From assembly GCA_910578065.1 (NCBI GenBank), contig CAJTPB010000013.1, positions 1 through 60,845 on the forward strand: 60,845 nucleotides of DNA, given 5' to 3'. This document shows positions 24,793 to 33,223 of this stretch, piece after piece. Below the pieces are notes generated by a model. The model was not told the origin of the DNA. It did not search any database and saw only the letters and a list, made by a program, of their open reading frames with translations. Positions within the stretch are counted from its first letter, which is position 1; every line of letters begins with the position of its first letter. Origin of the DNA: an uncultured Christensenella sp. Its GTDB lineage: Bacteria; Bacillota; Clostridia; Christensenellales; Borkfalkiaceae. Both the position numbers and the translations under genes were made by a program.

Positions 24793-27700
24793 ATGGCGAA
24801 TCGCAAATCGGAAGAAACGAAAGACACTGCGAATCCCGCAACAAAAAAAGGAGCTAAGCCTGTGGCAAAGAAAGCGGAAAAGGTAGAATCCGCGCCTGCG
24901 GCAAAGAAAGCGGAAAAGAAAGAATCTGCGCCCGCGGCAAAGAAAGTGGAAAAGGTAGAATCTGCGCCCGCGGCAAAGAAAACAGAAAAGAAAGAATCTG
25001 CGCCCGCGGCGAAGAAAGCGGAAAAGGTAGAATCTGCGCCCGCGACAAAGAAAGCGGAAAAGGTAGAATCTGCGCCTACGGCGAAAAAAGTAGAAAAGAC
25101 AGAATCCGCACCTGCGGCGAAGAAAGCGGAAAAGAAAGAATCTGTTCCTGCGGCGAAAAAAGTAGAAAAGACGGAATCCGCACCCGTGGAAAAGAAAGCA
25201 GAAAAGAAAGAATCTGCGCCCGCTGCAAAGAAAGCGGAAAAGACGGAATCTGCGCCCGCGGCGAAGAAAGCGGAAAAGAAAGAATCCGCACCTGCTACGA
25301 CAAAAGAGAAAAAGGCGGACTCGGCGGAGAAAGAACCGATCACCGTTAAAGCAGATATAACGGTGCGTATCAAGTCCGCAGAAACGAAGCCGCCGAAGGA
25401 CAGAAAAAAGAAAAATCGTTTGATCGCGATCGTATCGGTTGCGGCTGCGATAGTAATCGGTTTCACCTCCGCAATGCTCGCCGTATTTTGGCCGCGGGGA
25501 GGGGAGCTTCCGCCCGAAGTGGAAGAACCGGGCAATAAAGACGACGTGATCATTCGCGATCCCGCCGATTTGCTGTATCAAATCGAAAATCCGATCGTAA
25601 CGAAAGTTGGATATCAAGCGGAATATTTGGGAACGACGGAGCGCACGATCCCCCAAGAAGTATCTGACGGCGGACTTGTCGCAGACGGAACGATATCTAA
25701 GTATCCGACTTACGCTTATACGCTCGGCTTGAACGATACGCAAAAAAGGGCGCTTATCAGCGAAAGCTGGTCGCTTTGCACGGTAAATACGCGAATCGGA
25801 TCGGACGGCTATCCCAAAAACACCTACAACAGTATAACTGCGGACGGAAAGCTGTTGCTGAACGGGGTCGATACGGGCAAAACGCTTTATAAGCATACCT
25901 CCTCCGTCGGCATGTACGGCGGAAACGTTGCAGACAATGAAGAAGCGATTGTAAAACGCGTTACCATGAATCCGCGCGGATACGGTTACAGCGTTACGGG
26001 CGTTTACGCGCCGGCGGGCGAAGTGTTAAAAGTTGAAATGAGCGAAGAAGATATGAACGCGACAAACGGCGTTAGAATTCATATCGGGCAAGCGCTGTTT
26101 AACGGTAAAGCCAATAATATTTGGGCGGCGAAAAATATCAACCGCATGCCCGTTATTTTAAATACATTTGTAATCGACAAAAACACGGCAACATTGAAAG
26201 ACGGCGTGTATACGGCGTATATCGGTTCTTTCCTTGGCGGACCCGTATACGTCGTAAACGAAAGCGTCACTTTTTCCGTTACCGTATCGGGCGGAGTCAG
26301 ATATTCGCACTTTATTCTCGGTCATACCACGCCCGAAGAGTTTGCCGAAAACGCAAAGTCTTCCGCGCCCTATTTCGATTTGGAAGTGTGGGATAACGGC
26401 GTGCTTCATTCGGGTCCCGTTCAATACGCAAAGCCGTACAGCTACGAAGATCTTTACAAAGCGGCGGTACTGTGGGATAAAATTTCCCTTGTATCCAATA
26501 AAGTAAGATCGCAGGGAATCGTATTCTTGTACGATCCGTTTGTTGCGGCGGGGGCGGCGGTTGCCTTCCCCAGTCAGCAGTCGGTAAATTGCCCCGCAAG
26601 CTGGATGGGCGGTTCGCTGAATTATAACACTTTCGTCAATTCGGGCGCATGGGGAAACATGCACGAATACAATCATAACTTTCAAGGGTTTGGCTGCGGC
26701 GACGACGGGGAAGTTACCAACAATTCACTGAATCTTGTGGAATACAGCCTGTTCACAAAAATATCTTCGGCAAGGCAACTTGCGTCGTACGGCGGGGGCG
26801 GGCTGTCCGGCTGGAACTGTTACACCAGCGCGACGTGGGCGTTGCAGAGGGTGAAGGATAAGCAGATCCAATCGACAAACGGACTTTCCGTTTATGCGAC
26901 GTTGCTGCACAACTTCGGGCAAGACGCGTACATGAAATCGGCGCGCGGAAGAAACGAAGATTATTTTGTAAACTGGGGCAATAATACCCACCAAAACATG
27001 TCTTACTTCGTAAGCATGATCGTAGAACGGCTTTCGAGCGATTATTCCCAATCGTTAAACGAAAAGCAGAAAGACTATCCAATGTTCGTGCCCGTATCTT
27101 CGGTATTCCAAACGGGCAGAAGTTACATGTACGACGGGCAAAAGCGGTATATCGAAACGATGCAGCCGTATATGATTCAGTACAACAAGAACTTTACGGT
27201 CGATTTAACCGATTACCGCACTGTCGACGGACAGTACTCTTCGGGCAGCGTGATTCTTCCCGACGATTTCCGTTATACGGTAAAAAGCATTACGCAGCCG
27301 CAATACGGTTCGATCAAAAAAACGGAAAACGAAGGGGTTTTCGTTTACACGCCGGATAAGAATCATCTTCGTTCGGGCAAAATTTACGTGACCCTTTCCA
27401 TTCAGCATAAAGAGGACGCTTTTAAAGTAGACGACGTAGATTTGGTTTTGGAATTCGAGCAATCGCACGATATGAACAAAACGACGCTCGAAAGAACGGT
27501 ATACACGTACGAGCCGAACGATATGTATACCGATCCGGTAGAAGCTTATCGCAACCATTACGAAGGATATGTAACGCGCACGGTCGGCGATAACGACAAC
27601 CGCGACGAAAACGGAAAACTGATCCAAAACGCCAATGCGGAAATTTGGGTGCCCACGCCTGCGGAAAACGCGGTAATGGAATTGCGCGGAAAGCTGTATA

Positions 27701-28911
27701 TCGAGCAGGCGGGAAAATACCGTTTTGCTTTGCGCGGAAGAAAGCGCGCCGCCCTGTATCTTTCTTTCGATAACGGCGAAACGTACGATCTTGCGGTGGA
27801 TATGAAAGAAAACACGTCGTCCGCAAACTTCCTGCTTAACAATCCCGAAAATTATTACGATCGCGATAATTTAAAGGCGGGGCAGTGGGTGTATTTTAAG
27901 GCGGTGCTGCCCGTTACCTATGCGGGAAGTTTTGTGGGCGTAGGTATGGGAGAGTTCGAAAATCCCGGCGGCGTGATCGAAGACGACGAAGAAGCCTCTT
28001 CCGTTACGCGCGAAGTGGGCGTAGAAACGGTAAACGTTACTTACGCGAACGCGTACAGGTGTTCGTACGAAATGACGAATACGGGCTTTACCAGCGATTA
28101 TTTCTATCGCAGAGAGTATAAAGAAACGTACGAAAGTTCCGTCGGAAAACTGCCCGATTTAAAGATCGCAAACGTAGAGGATAATTCCCCCTGTGACGAG
28201 AAATATCCAATCGAAAACATGATCGACGGCGACGATACGACGTTCTGTTCGTCTACGGATATCGTCAGCGCGGCAAATCCTTGGCAGATCACCGTCGATT
28301 TGGGCAAAGAGGTTGCGGCAAACCGATTCGAACTGACGGGGCACATTATGGGCGCAAAAAATCAAACGCCCAATTCCATTACGCTGTATGTGGGCGAAAC
28401 GCTCGGCGCGATGCAAGAGGTCGCTTCGTTCGACAACGGAAAGGTAAGCGGCAGTCTGCTTGCGTTTAACTTCGAAGAAAAGTCTTTCCGTTATTACAAA
28501 CTTGTTGTGCGGAAGACGGTAGAGGGCAGATATATGGCGATATCCGAAATTTCCTTTAAATACAATCTGCCTAACGGTACGTTGATCGGACCGGACGATA
28601 CTGCCCTCGAATACAGGGGGAGCTGGCGGCAGCAGAACATGTATTCGCAGTTCGGGCATATCAATATCGGCAAAAACGGCAGCGTATCGTTCGAGTTTAC
28701 GGGAACGCATATTGCAGTTCGTTCGCTTCTTTCCAAAGAGTATGAGTTCGAAGTGGAAATAGACGGCATGCCCGCCGAAAGCATTTTAAAGAGCACTGCC
28801 GAAAGCGGGATCGGGTATTCCTTCCTTTCCGCTTTGTTAAAAAATACAACGCACACGGTAGTTATAAAAAGTAAAAATACGTTTAATATCGAATCGATCG
28901 TTGTTTGGTAA
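24793..28911 (+). CDS. Membrane-anchored M60-like metallopeptidase with cytoplasmic Lys/Ala-rich repeats
   Basis: The protein has 1372 residues. Residues 26-169 are twelve copies of a 12-residue unit (KKAEKxESAPAA). A single signal-anchor helix follows at about 210-231, so the repeats should face the cytoplasm and the rest the outside. The extracellular part has a peptidase M60 (enhancin-like) domain with zinc motif H624-E-Y-N-H628 and the downstream Glu in GDDGEVTNNSLNLVE. A PA14/sandwich-like domain lies at about 940-1060 and an F5/8 type C (discoidin) domain at about 1120-1257. A last sandwich of 100 residues ends the chain. M60 enzymes cut glycosylated, mucin-like proteins; that role is inferred here. 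It has its own promoter and no partner gene. Confidence 0.85.
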   Translation: MANRKSEETKDTANPATKKGAKPVAKKAEKVESAPAAKKAEKKESAPAAKKVEKVESAPAAKKTEKKESAPAAKKAEKVESAPATKKAEKVESAPTAKKVEKTESAPAAKKAEKKESVPAAKKVEKTESAPVEKKAEKKESAPAAKKAEKTESAPAAKKAEKKESAPATTKEKKADSAEKEPITVKADITVRIKSAETKPPKDRKKKNRLIAIVSVAAAIVIGFTSAMLAVFWPRGGELPPEVEEPGNKDDVIIRDPADLLYQIENPIVTKVGYQAEYLGTTERTIPQEVSDGGLVADGTISKYPTYAYTLGLNDTQKRALISESWSLCTVNTRIGSDGYPKNTYNSITADGKLLLNGVDTGKTLYKHTSSVGMYGGNVADNEEAIVKRVTMNPRGYGYSVTGVYAPAGEVLKVEMSEEDMNATNGVRIHIGQALFNGKANNIWAAKNINRMPVILNTFVIDKNTATLKDGVYTAYIGSFLGGPVYVVNESVTFSVTVSGGVRYSHFILGHTTPEEFAENAKSSAPYFDLEVWDNGVLHSGPVQYAKPYSYEDLYKAAVLWDKISLVSNKVRSQGIVFLYDPFVAAGAAVAFPSQQSVNCPASWMGGSLNYNTFVNSGAWGNMHEYNHNFQGFGCGDDGEVTNNSLNLVEYSLFTKISSARQLASYGGGGLSGWNCYTSATWALQRVKDKQIQSTNGLSVYATLLHNFGQDAYMKSARGRNEDYFVNWGNNTHQNMSYFVSMIVERLSSDYSQSLNEKQKDYPMFVPVSSVFQTGRSYMYDGQKRYIETMQPYMIQYNKNFTVDLTDYRTVDGQYSSGSVILPDDFRYTVKSITQPQYGSIKKTENEGVFVYTPDKNHLRSGKIYVTLSIQHKEDAFKVDDVDLVLEFEQSHDMNKTTLERTVYTYEPNDMYTDPVEAYRNHYEGYVTRTVGDNDNRDENGKLIQNANAEIWVPTPAENAVMELRGKLYIEQAGKYRFALRGRKRAALYLSFDNGETYDLAVDMKENTSSANFLLNNPENYYDRDNLKAGQWVYFKAVLPVTYAGSFVGVGMGEFENPGGVIEDDEEASSVTREVGVETVNVTYANAYRCSYEMTNTGFTSDYFYRREYKETYESSVGKLPDLKIANVEDNSPCDEKYPIENMIDGDDTTFCSSTDIVSAANPWQITVDLGKEVAANRFELTGHIMGAKNQTPNSITLYVGETLGAMQEVASFDNGKVSGSLLAFNFEEKSFRYYKLVVRKTVEGRYMAISEISFKYNLPNGTLIGPDDTALEYRGSWRQQNMYSQFGHINIGKNGSVSFEFTGTHIAVRSLLSKEYEFEVEIDGMPAESILKSTAESGIGYSFLSALLKNTTHTVVIKSKNTFNIESIVVW
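24868..25299 (+). repeat. Twelve tandem 36-bp coding repeats
   Basis: There are twelve in-frame 36-bp units with no spacers, encoding KK[A/V/T]EK[V/K/T]ESAPAA variants. Units differ mainly at the third and sixth codons. The array gives long open frames on the opposite strand, which are side effects of its composition. Confidence 0.95.
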
Positions 28912-28921
28912 TGTAAAAGTA

Positions 28922-29037
28922 TTCGAAGCGGAAATAGACGGAATGCCTGCCGAAAGCGGGACCTGGTCGCACTGTTAAAGAATACAACACATACAGTAGT
29001 TAAAAAATTCAATATCGAATCGATTGTAGTTTGGTAA
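28922..29037 (+). pseudogene. Decayed duplicate of the 3' end of the M60 gene
   Basis: Starting 11 bases after the M60 stop, the sequence repeats the last about 165 bases of that gene with internal deletions and substitutions. The FEVEIDGMPAES segment reads FEAEIDGMPAES, then there is a deletion. NTTHTVV and the final FNIESIVVW with stop reappear in shifted frames. It has no start codon or ribosome site, so it is a remnant. Confidence 0.85.
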
Positions 29038-29044
29038 CGAATTT

Positions 29045-29084
29045 AAAAACTCACCCCGAAACATTCGTTTCGGGGTGAGTTTTT
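29045..29084. terminator. Bidirectional terminator between the M60 remnant and the ArsR-type gene
   Basis: AAAAACTCACCCCGAAAC (29045-29062) pairs with GTTTCGGGGTGAGTTTTT (29067-29084) around a four-base loop. It serves the two convergent genes. Confidence 0.92.
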
Positions 29085-30033
29085 ATTTTACCGCCATTAC
29101 GATTGCTTGCGGGTAGTCGCCGAAGTTTTTTCCGAATAAGTTCAGCCCGCCGCGGTGTTCCGCGTCTTCTTTGATTCCGATTTCCAATTTCACGGCGGAA
29201 TTGCCGTATAAGTTCAAATCTTCGAATTTAATTTTATTCGATATTAAAACGTTATCTAAAAACACGCCGTCGCCGTTTACGGCGATTTTTTTCAGCAGTC
29301 CGAACTGCGTGCTTGTGATCGGCCAATAGGCGGGGGTGTATTTGCCCCGCCTTCCGCCGAAGTCGCCGGGCGAAACAAAGGTAAGCAGTTCCACGTCGTT
29401 CACCCGCACGGTAATATCGGAGGGCCAGTTATTGTTGAAGTAAATCGTTTCCGAACAGATTTCGAACGTAAACGAAATTTCCGAACAGCGGTTGTGCGAC
29501 AGGGGAGAGGTGGGGAACAGATAGCTGATAAATCCCGCGTCGAACCAAATACATTCGGCATTTTGCCGCGCGGGCGAAAAGAAAACGCTGGGATCGTCGA
29601 ACGATTCGATTTTATTTTCTTTTCCCACCATGCCGCAAGGCGCTTTAATATCGCAGGAAGTAAACATGCCGAGGGGCATTTCTACGGTAAATTCTTCTTG
29701 CGCGGCGGAAGTGTGCGTCGGTTCGAGCGAAACGGAAAACCCGAGGATCGCCTGCGATACAAACTTAATATGCCCCTTTAACCCCGGCTGATAGGTAAGG
29801 TATACAAGCCCCGCTTCCGCCAGCACGTCGATATGGCGCGAAACGCTTGAAACGGGTATATTCAGCTCTTGCGAGATAGCGGAAAGGTTTTTCGAACTGT
29901 GAAGCAGGTTTTTTAAAATCATCACGCGCTCTTTTACCGAAAGGGCGTGCCCTAATTTTACGATCAAATCGTGTTCTTCGTCGTTGTCGATCGTAACGGT
30001 AAAATTCTTTTGCGGGGTAAGAATGTCGCTCAT
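29083..30033 (-). CDS. ArsR-type winged-helix regulator with long C-terminal domain
   Basis: This 316-residue protein has an N-terminal winged helix-turn-helix (about residues 15-85; LSAISQELNIPVSSVSRHIDVLAEAGLVY). A roughly 220-residue all-beta C-terminal region follows that is not typical of small ArsR proteins and could bind a ligand; this longer architecture recurs next to sugar ABC operons in Clostridia. It is divergent from the GH2-transporter operon and is its probable regulator. The start at 30033 (MSDILTPQKN) is chosen because GGAG precedes it; the ATG at 30081 has no ribosome site. The stop lies in the shared terminator. Confidence 0.82.
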   Translation of the reverse strand: MSDILTPQKNFTVTIDNDEEHDLIVKLGHALSVKERVMILKNLLHSSKNLSAISQELNIPVSSVSRHIDVLAEAGLVYLTYQPGLKGHIKFVSQAILGFSVSLEPTHTSAAQEEFTVEMPLGMFTSCDIKAPCGMVGKENKIESFDDPSVFFSPARQNAECIWFDAGFISYLFPTSPLSHNRCSEISFTFEICSETIYFNNNWPSDITVRVNDVELLTFVSPGDFGGRRGKYTPAYWPITSTQFGLLKKIAVNGDGVFLDNVLISNKIKFEDLNLYGNSAVKLEIGIKEDAEHRGGLNLFGKNFGDYPQAIVMAVK

Positions 30034-30169
30034 AAACGCTCCGTTTTTGTTTTGTATTGCAAAAAATTGTTCATTTTTCAAAGAAAGAATAGCACATTTT
30101 GTTTGTTTAAGTCAACAGTTTTTCGGTATATTTTCCAACTTTCGGAAAATTAAGCGGGGCATTCAGTCA

Positions 30170-30194
30170 AATATCGGAAGCGTTTTCGATATTG
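30170..30194. promoter_or_regulatory. Palindromic operator, cre/LacI-like
   Basis: AATATCG (30170-30176) and CGATATT (30188-30194) flank an 11-base centre containing AAGCGTTTT. This makes a nearly symmetrical 25-base site resembling LacI/CcpA operators. It touches the -35 box, so a bound repressor would block the GH2 promoter. A second imperfect palindrome (TTTTCC/GGAAAA) lies at about 30131-30149. Confidence 0.6.
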
Positions 30195-30220
30195 ACAAAT
30201 AAACAGGGGGGGGGTAGAAT
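30193..30220 (+). promoter_or_regulatory. Promoter of the GH2/ABC operon with G8 in the spacer
   Basis: TTGACA (30193-30198) and TAGAAT (30215-30220) are separated by 16 bases, eight of which are a G run (30207-30214). A change of one G would make the spacer 15 or 17. The stretch from here to the GH2 start at 30408 is an untranslated leader of about 180 bases with no gene seen in it. Confidence 0.8.
30207..30214 (+). repeat. G8 homopolymer between the -35 and -10 boxes
   Basis: Eight consecutive G bases directly abut TAGAAT of the GH2 operon promoter. Homopolymer G runs of this length are prone to slippage, and here the length sets promoter spacing. Confidence 0.85.
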
Positions 30221-30407
30221 AATTGTGAAAGAACGACTTGTATATTCATGCGCGAATTACAAAAGTTAATTCGATAGAGCATATCCAAAGCCGAACCGCC
30301 CGCGCGCCGCACAAAATTCCCCCTTTAACGAAAAAGCAGCGCGCTGGGCGGGAAGGCGATCTATTACGGAACAGACAGGCAAATTCTAATAAAAAGGAAC
30401 AGAATAT

Positions 30408-32159
30408 ATGTACAGGACAGAACACCCGAATCCGCAATTCAGAAGAGATTCTTACGAATGTCTGAACGGAACATGGGAATTTGAAACGGGTAAAAGTTAC
30501 GGCAAAACGAATTGCGCGCTTTCCTCCCGAATCGAAGTGCCTTTCTGTATCGAATCTGTTCTTTCGGGAATCGGCAAACGCGAATTGATTTCCGATTGCG
30601 TGTACAGCAAAACGATCGTACTTACGAAAGAAGATTTAAAAGGCAGGGTCGCCGTGCATTTCGGCGCGGTAGACTATCTTGCCGAAATATATTTAAACGG
30701 CAACTTTATTTGCCGGCACGAGGGCGGCTATACGCCCTTCGAAGCGGAACTAAACGCATTTGCGCGCGAGGGCGAAAACCGCTTAACCGTCGCCGTGCAC
30801 GACGACGTGCGCGAAAACACGTTCAGCGGCAAGCAGACCGCAAAAAGCGAGCCGTTTGGTTGCTTTTACACGCGCGCGACGGGGATTTGGCAAACCGTCT
30901 GGTTAGAGCGCACGCCCCGCGCGTTCATCCGCTCCGTGCGTTTTTATCCCGATTCGGAACAGGCGGAAGTGCGCGCCGAGATCAAGACGGAGGGCAAAGG
31001 GCTTGTCGGCATGCGCGTGCTATACGAAGGGCGCGAGGTAGGAACGGGCGAAAAAGAAATCGCGTACGGCGGAAGCATTACGGTGCGCCTTAGCGAAAAA
31101 CACTTATGGGAAGCGGGCGCGGGCAGACTGTACGACGTAGAACTTACCTTCGGCGAAGACAAGGTATACAGCTATTTCGGCTTGCGAAAGGTACGCTTCG
31201 ACGGTCATCGGTTTTTGTTAAACGAAAAAAGCGTGTTTCAGCGGTTTGTGCTCGATCAAGGATACGATCCGCAAGGGATCTACACGGCGCCCGCCGCGCA
31301 AGCGATGGAAAGGGATATTGCCCTTGCGCGCAGACTGGGATTTAACGGGGCGCGCTTGCATCAAAAGGTTTTCGAACCGCTGTATTTGTATTATTGCGAT
31401 AAAGCGGGGTTCATGGTTTGGGGCGAATTTGCAAGTTGGGGAATTTCGTACGATTCGCTCGACGCGTTCGGAACGTTCGCCGAACAGTGGAAAGAGGTGA
31501 TCGAGCGCGACTTTAATCATCCTTGCATCGTGCAATGGTGCCCGTTGAACGAGGTGTGGGAAAGTTTAGACGAACAAAAAAAGCCGCGGGATATCCGCTT
31601 TGTCGAAGGGGCGTATGCGCTTACGAAGGCGTTAGACGAAACGCGCCCGTGCGTAGACGTAAGCGGGGGATATCACGGCAGACATACCGATTTATTTGAT
31701 TTTCACTGTTACCATACCGCCGAAGAAATTGCGGAATATTTGAAAGCAATCGAAGAAAAGGGCGAGTTGATTATGGATACTGTTTATCCCGCAACGCCCG
31801 AAAGGGGAACGCGTTACAACGGAACGTTGCCTTTAAACGCAAGCGAATACGGCGGGATCGCCTATGCGGCGGACGGCAAGGCGAAGGGGTTGGAAAAGCC
31901 GGTGTGCTGCGTACAGGAAACGGAAAGCTGGGGATATCTTGCCTGCGGTACGGAAGAAGAGTTTGCGCGGCAGTACTTGGCGGCGACGGAGCTGCTGCTC
32001 GCCTGCCCCAAACTAAGCGGATTTTGTTATACGCAGTTGTACGATGTAGAGCAAGAGCGCAACGGATTTTATTCCTACGCGCGGGAAGCAAAACTTTCCC
32101 AAGAGACCGTGCGGCGCATTGCCGAATGCAATGCGGCGATTGCGGCGATCGAAAAATGA
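30408..32159 (+). CDS. Glycoside hydrolase family 2 enzyme (beta-galactosidase/glucuronidase type)
   Basis: This 583-residue cytoplasmic enzyme has the GH2 order: jelly-roll domain (about 10-165), Ig-like sandwich (170-255) and TIM barrel (260-565). The catalytic acid/base is E382 in CPLNEVWES, and the nucleophile is probably E480 in NASEYGGIAY. It lacks the extra C-terminal domains of LacZ, so it is the short form. Substrate specificity (beta-galactoside, glucuronide or mannoside) cannot be decided. It is first in an operon with two permeases, 52 bases upstream of them, and has no signal peptide, so it acts on imported oligosaccharide. Confidence 0.92.
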   Translation: MYRTEHPNPQFRRDSYECLNGTWEFETGKSYGKTNCALSSRIEVPFCIESVLSGIGKRELISDCVYSKTIVLTKEDLKGRVAVHFGAVDYLAEIYLNGNFICRHEGGYTPFEAELNAFAREGENRLTVAVHDDVRENTFSGKQTAKSEPFGCFYTRATGIWQTVWLERTPRAFIRSVRFYPDSEQAEVRAEIKTEGKGLVGMRVLYEGREVGTGEKEIAYGGSITVRLSEKHLWEAGAGRLYDVELTFGEDKVYSYFGLRKVRFDGHRFLLNEKSVFQRFVLDQGYDPQGIYTAPAAQAMERDIALARRLGFNGARLHQKVFEPLYLYYCDKAGFMVWGEFASWGISYDSLDAFGTFAEQWKEVIERDFNHPCIVQWCPLNEVWESLDEQKKPRDIRFVEGAYALTKALDETRPCVDVSGGYHGRHTDLFDFHCYHTAEEIAEYLKAIEEKGELIMDTVYPATPERGTRYNGTLPLNASEYGGIAYAADGKAKGLEKPVCCVQETESWGYLACGTEEEFARQYLAATELLLACPKLSGFCYTQLYDVEQERNGFYSYAREAKLSQETVRRIAECNAAIAAIEK

Positions 32160-32211
32160 AACGGAATGCGCACGGCGCGCCGATCAGAAATAAAAAATAA
32201 GGAGGAAAATT

Positions 32212-33207
32212 ATGGAGCAGATTGCGGAAAACGAAAGCGTTTTGCAGTCGGACGGAAACGCGGGCGAAAAAGAAGTAAAGAAAAAGCCGCGGATCAAACG
32301 AAAAACGCTGCGGGAATATCTGTTCGTTTACGGCATGTTGTTGCTTCCCTTGATTCAATTCGCTATCTTCTACATTTGGATCAACGCAAATTCCATCGTA
32401 ATGGCGTTTCAGGAATTCGACGGATATGCGGACGACGGGGGCGAGTTGTTCAAGTGGTCGTTTTACAACTTCGGAAGATTCTTCAAAGAATTCGGCATAC
32501 CTACTTCCACGGTCATGCAGGCGCTGGGAAATACGTTTAAGTATTTTGCTGCGGGAGTGATCATGGTGCCGCTCACCTTTTTGGTTTCGTACTTTCTTTA
32601 CAAGAAGATATGGGGCTATAAAATTTACAGGGTGGTATTCTTTCTGCCTTCCATCATCAGCGCGGTGCTGTTCGTTACCACGTATAAAAAGATGATCGAA
32701 GCGGGCGGGCCGTTAGACGGCATTCTGCATTGGTTCGGAGGGGAAGTTCCGCCCCTGATCAACGACGATGCAACGGCGACGTACACTATTATCTTTTACA
32801 CCATGTGGACGGGATTCGGCGTGAACATGCTGTTATATCAAAGCGCGATGAGCCGCGTTCCGCAGGAAGTGATCGAAGCGGCGCAGTTAGACGGCTGCCC
32901 TTGGTACAGGGAACTTTGGTCGATCATCATACCCATGGTATGGCCGACTATTTCAACGACTTTGATCTTGCTGTGCACGGCGCTGTTCAACAGTACGGGA
33001 CCCATTCTGCTGTTCTCGGCGGCGGGCGCCGAAGTGGATAATCCGGCGATTCAGACAATCGCGTTCTGGATCTACCGTCAAACGCAGAAAGGGGTGGATT
33101 TAAACTATCCCGCGGCGATCGGTTTGTTCTTTACGCTGATCAGCGTGCCCATCGTATTCTTGATCCGTTGGGTGTTCAACAAAATCGATCCGGACGTGAC
33201 GTATTAA
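32212..33207 (+). CDS. Sugar ABC transporter permease (MalF type)
   Basis: This 331-residue permease has a charged N-terminal tail, six membrane helices and the EAA loop AAQLDGCPWYRELWSIIIP (about residues 222-240). It pairs with the next gene's product for oligosaccharide import. A strong AGGAGG lies before the ATG, and 16 bases separate it from the next gene. The binding protein that fits it is probably the one at 35556, two genes further on. Confidence 0.94.
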   Translation: MEQIAENESVLQSDGNAGEKEVKKKPRIKRKTLREYLFVYGMLLLPLIQFAIFYIWINANSIVMAFQEFDGYADDGGELFKWSFYNFGRFFKEFGIPTSTVMQALGNTFKYFAAGVIMVPLTFLVSYFLYKKIWGYKIYRVVFFLPSIISAVLFVTTYKKMIEAGGPLDGILHWFGGEVPPLINDDATATYTIIFYTMWTGFGVNMLLYQSAMSRVPQEVIEAAQLDGCPWYRELWSIIIPMVWPTISTTLILLCTALFNSTGPILLFSAAGAEVDNPAIQTIAFWIYRQTQKGVDLNYPAAIGLFFTLISVPIVFLIRWVFNKIDPDVTY

Positions 33208-33223
33208 AGGAGGGGAGAAAAAC

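Noticed and set aside
24868..25299. CRISPR-like array
   Set aside because: The 36-bp units are directly adjacent without spacers and encode a continuous peptide. There are no cas genes.
24673..25896. A 407-codon open frame antisense to the M60 gene, and other antisense frames over the repeats
   Set aside because: It arises from the repeated, G/A-biased coding array. Its product is an Arg/Phe/Cys-rich low-complexity string with no start signal, and the plus-strand frame has clear domains and a promoter.
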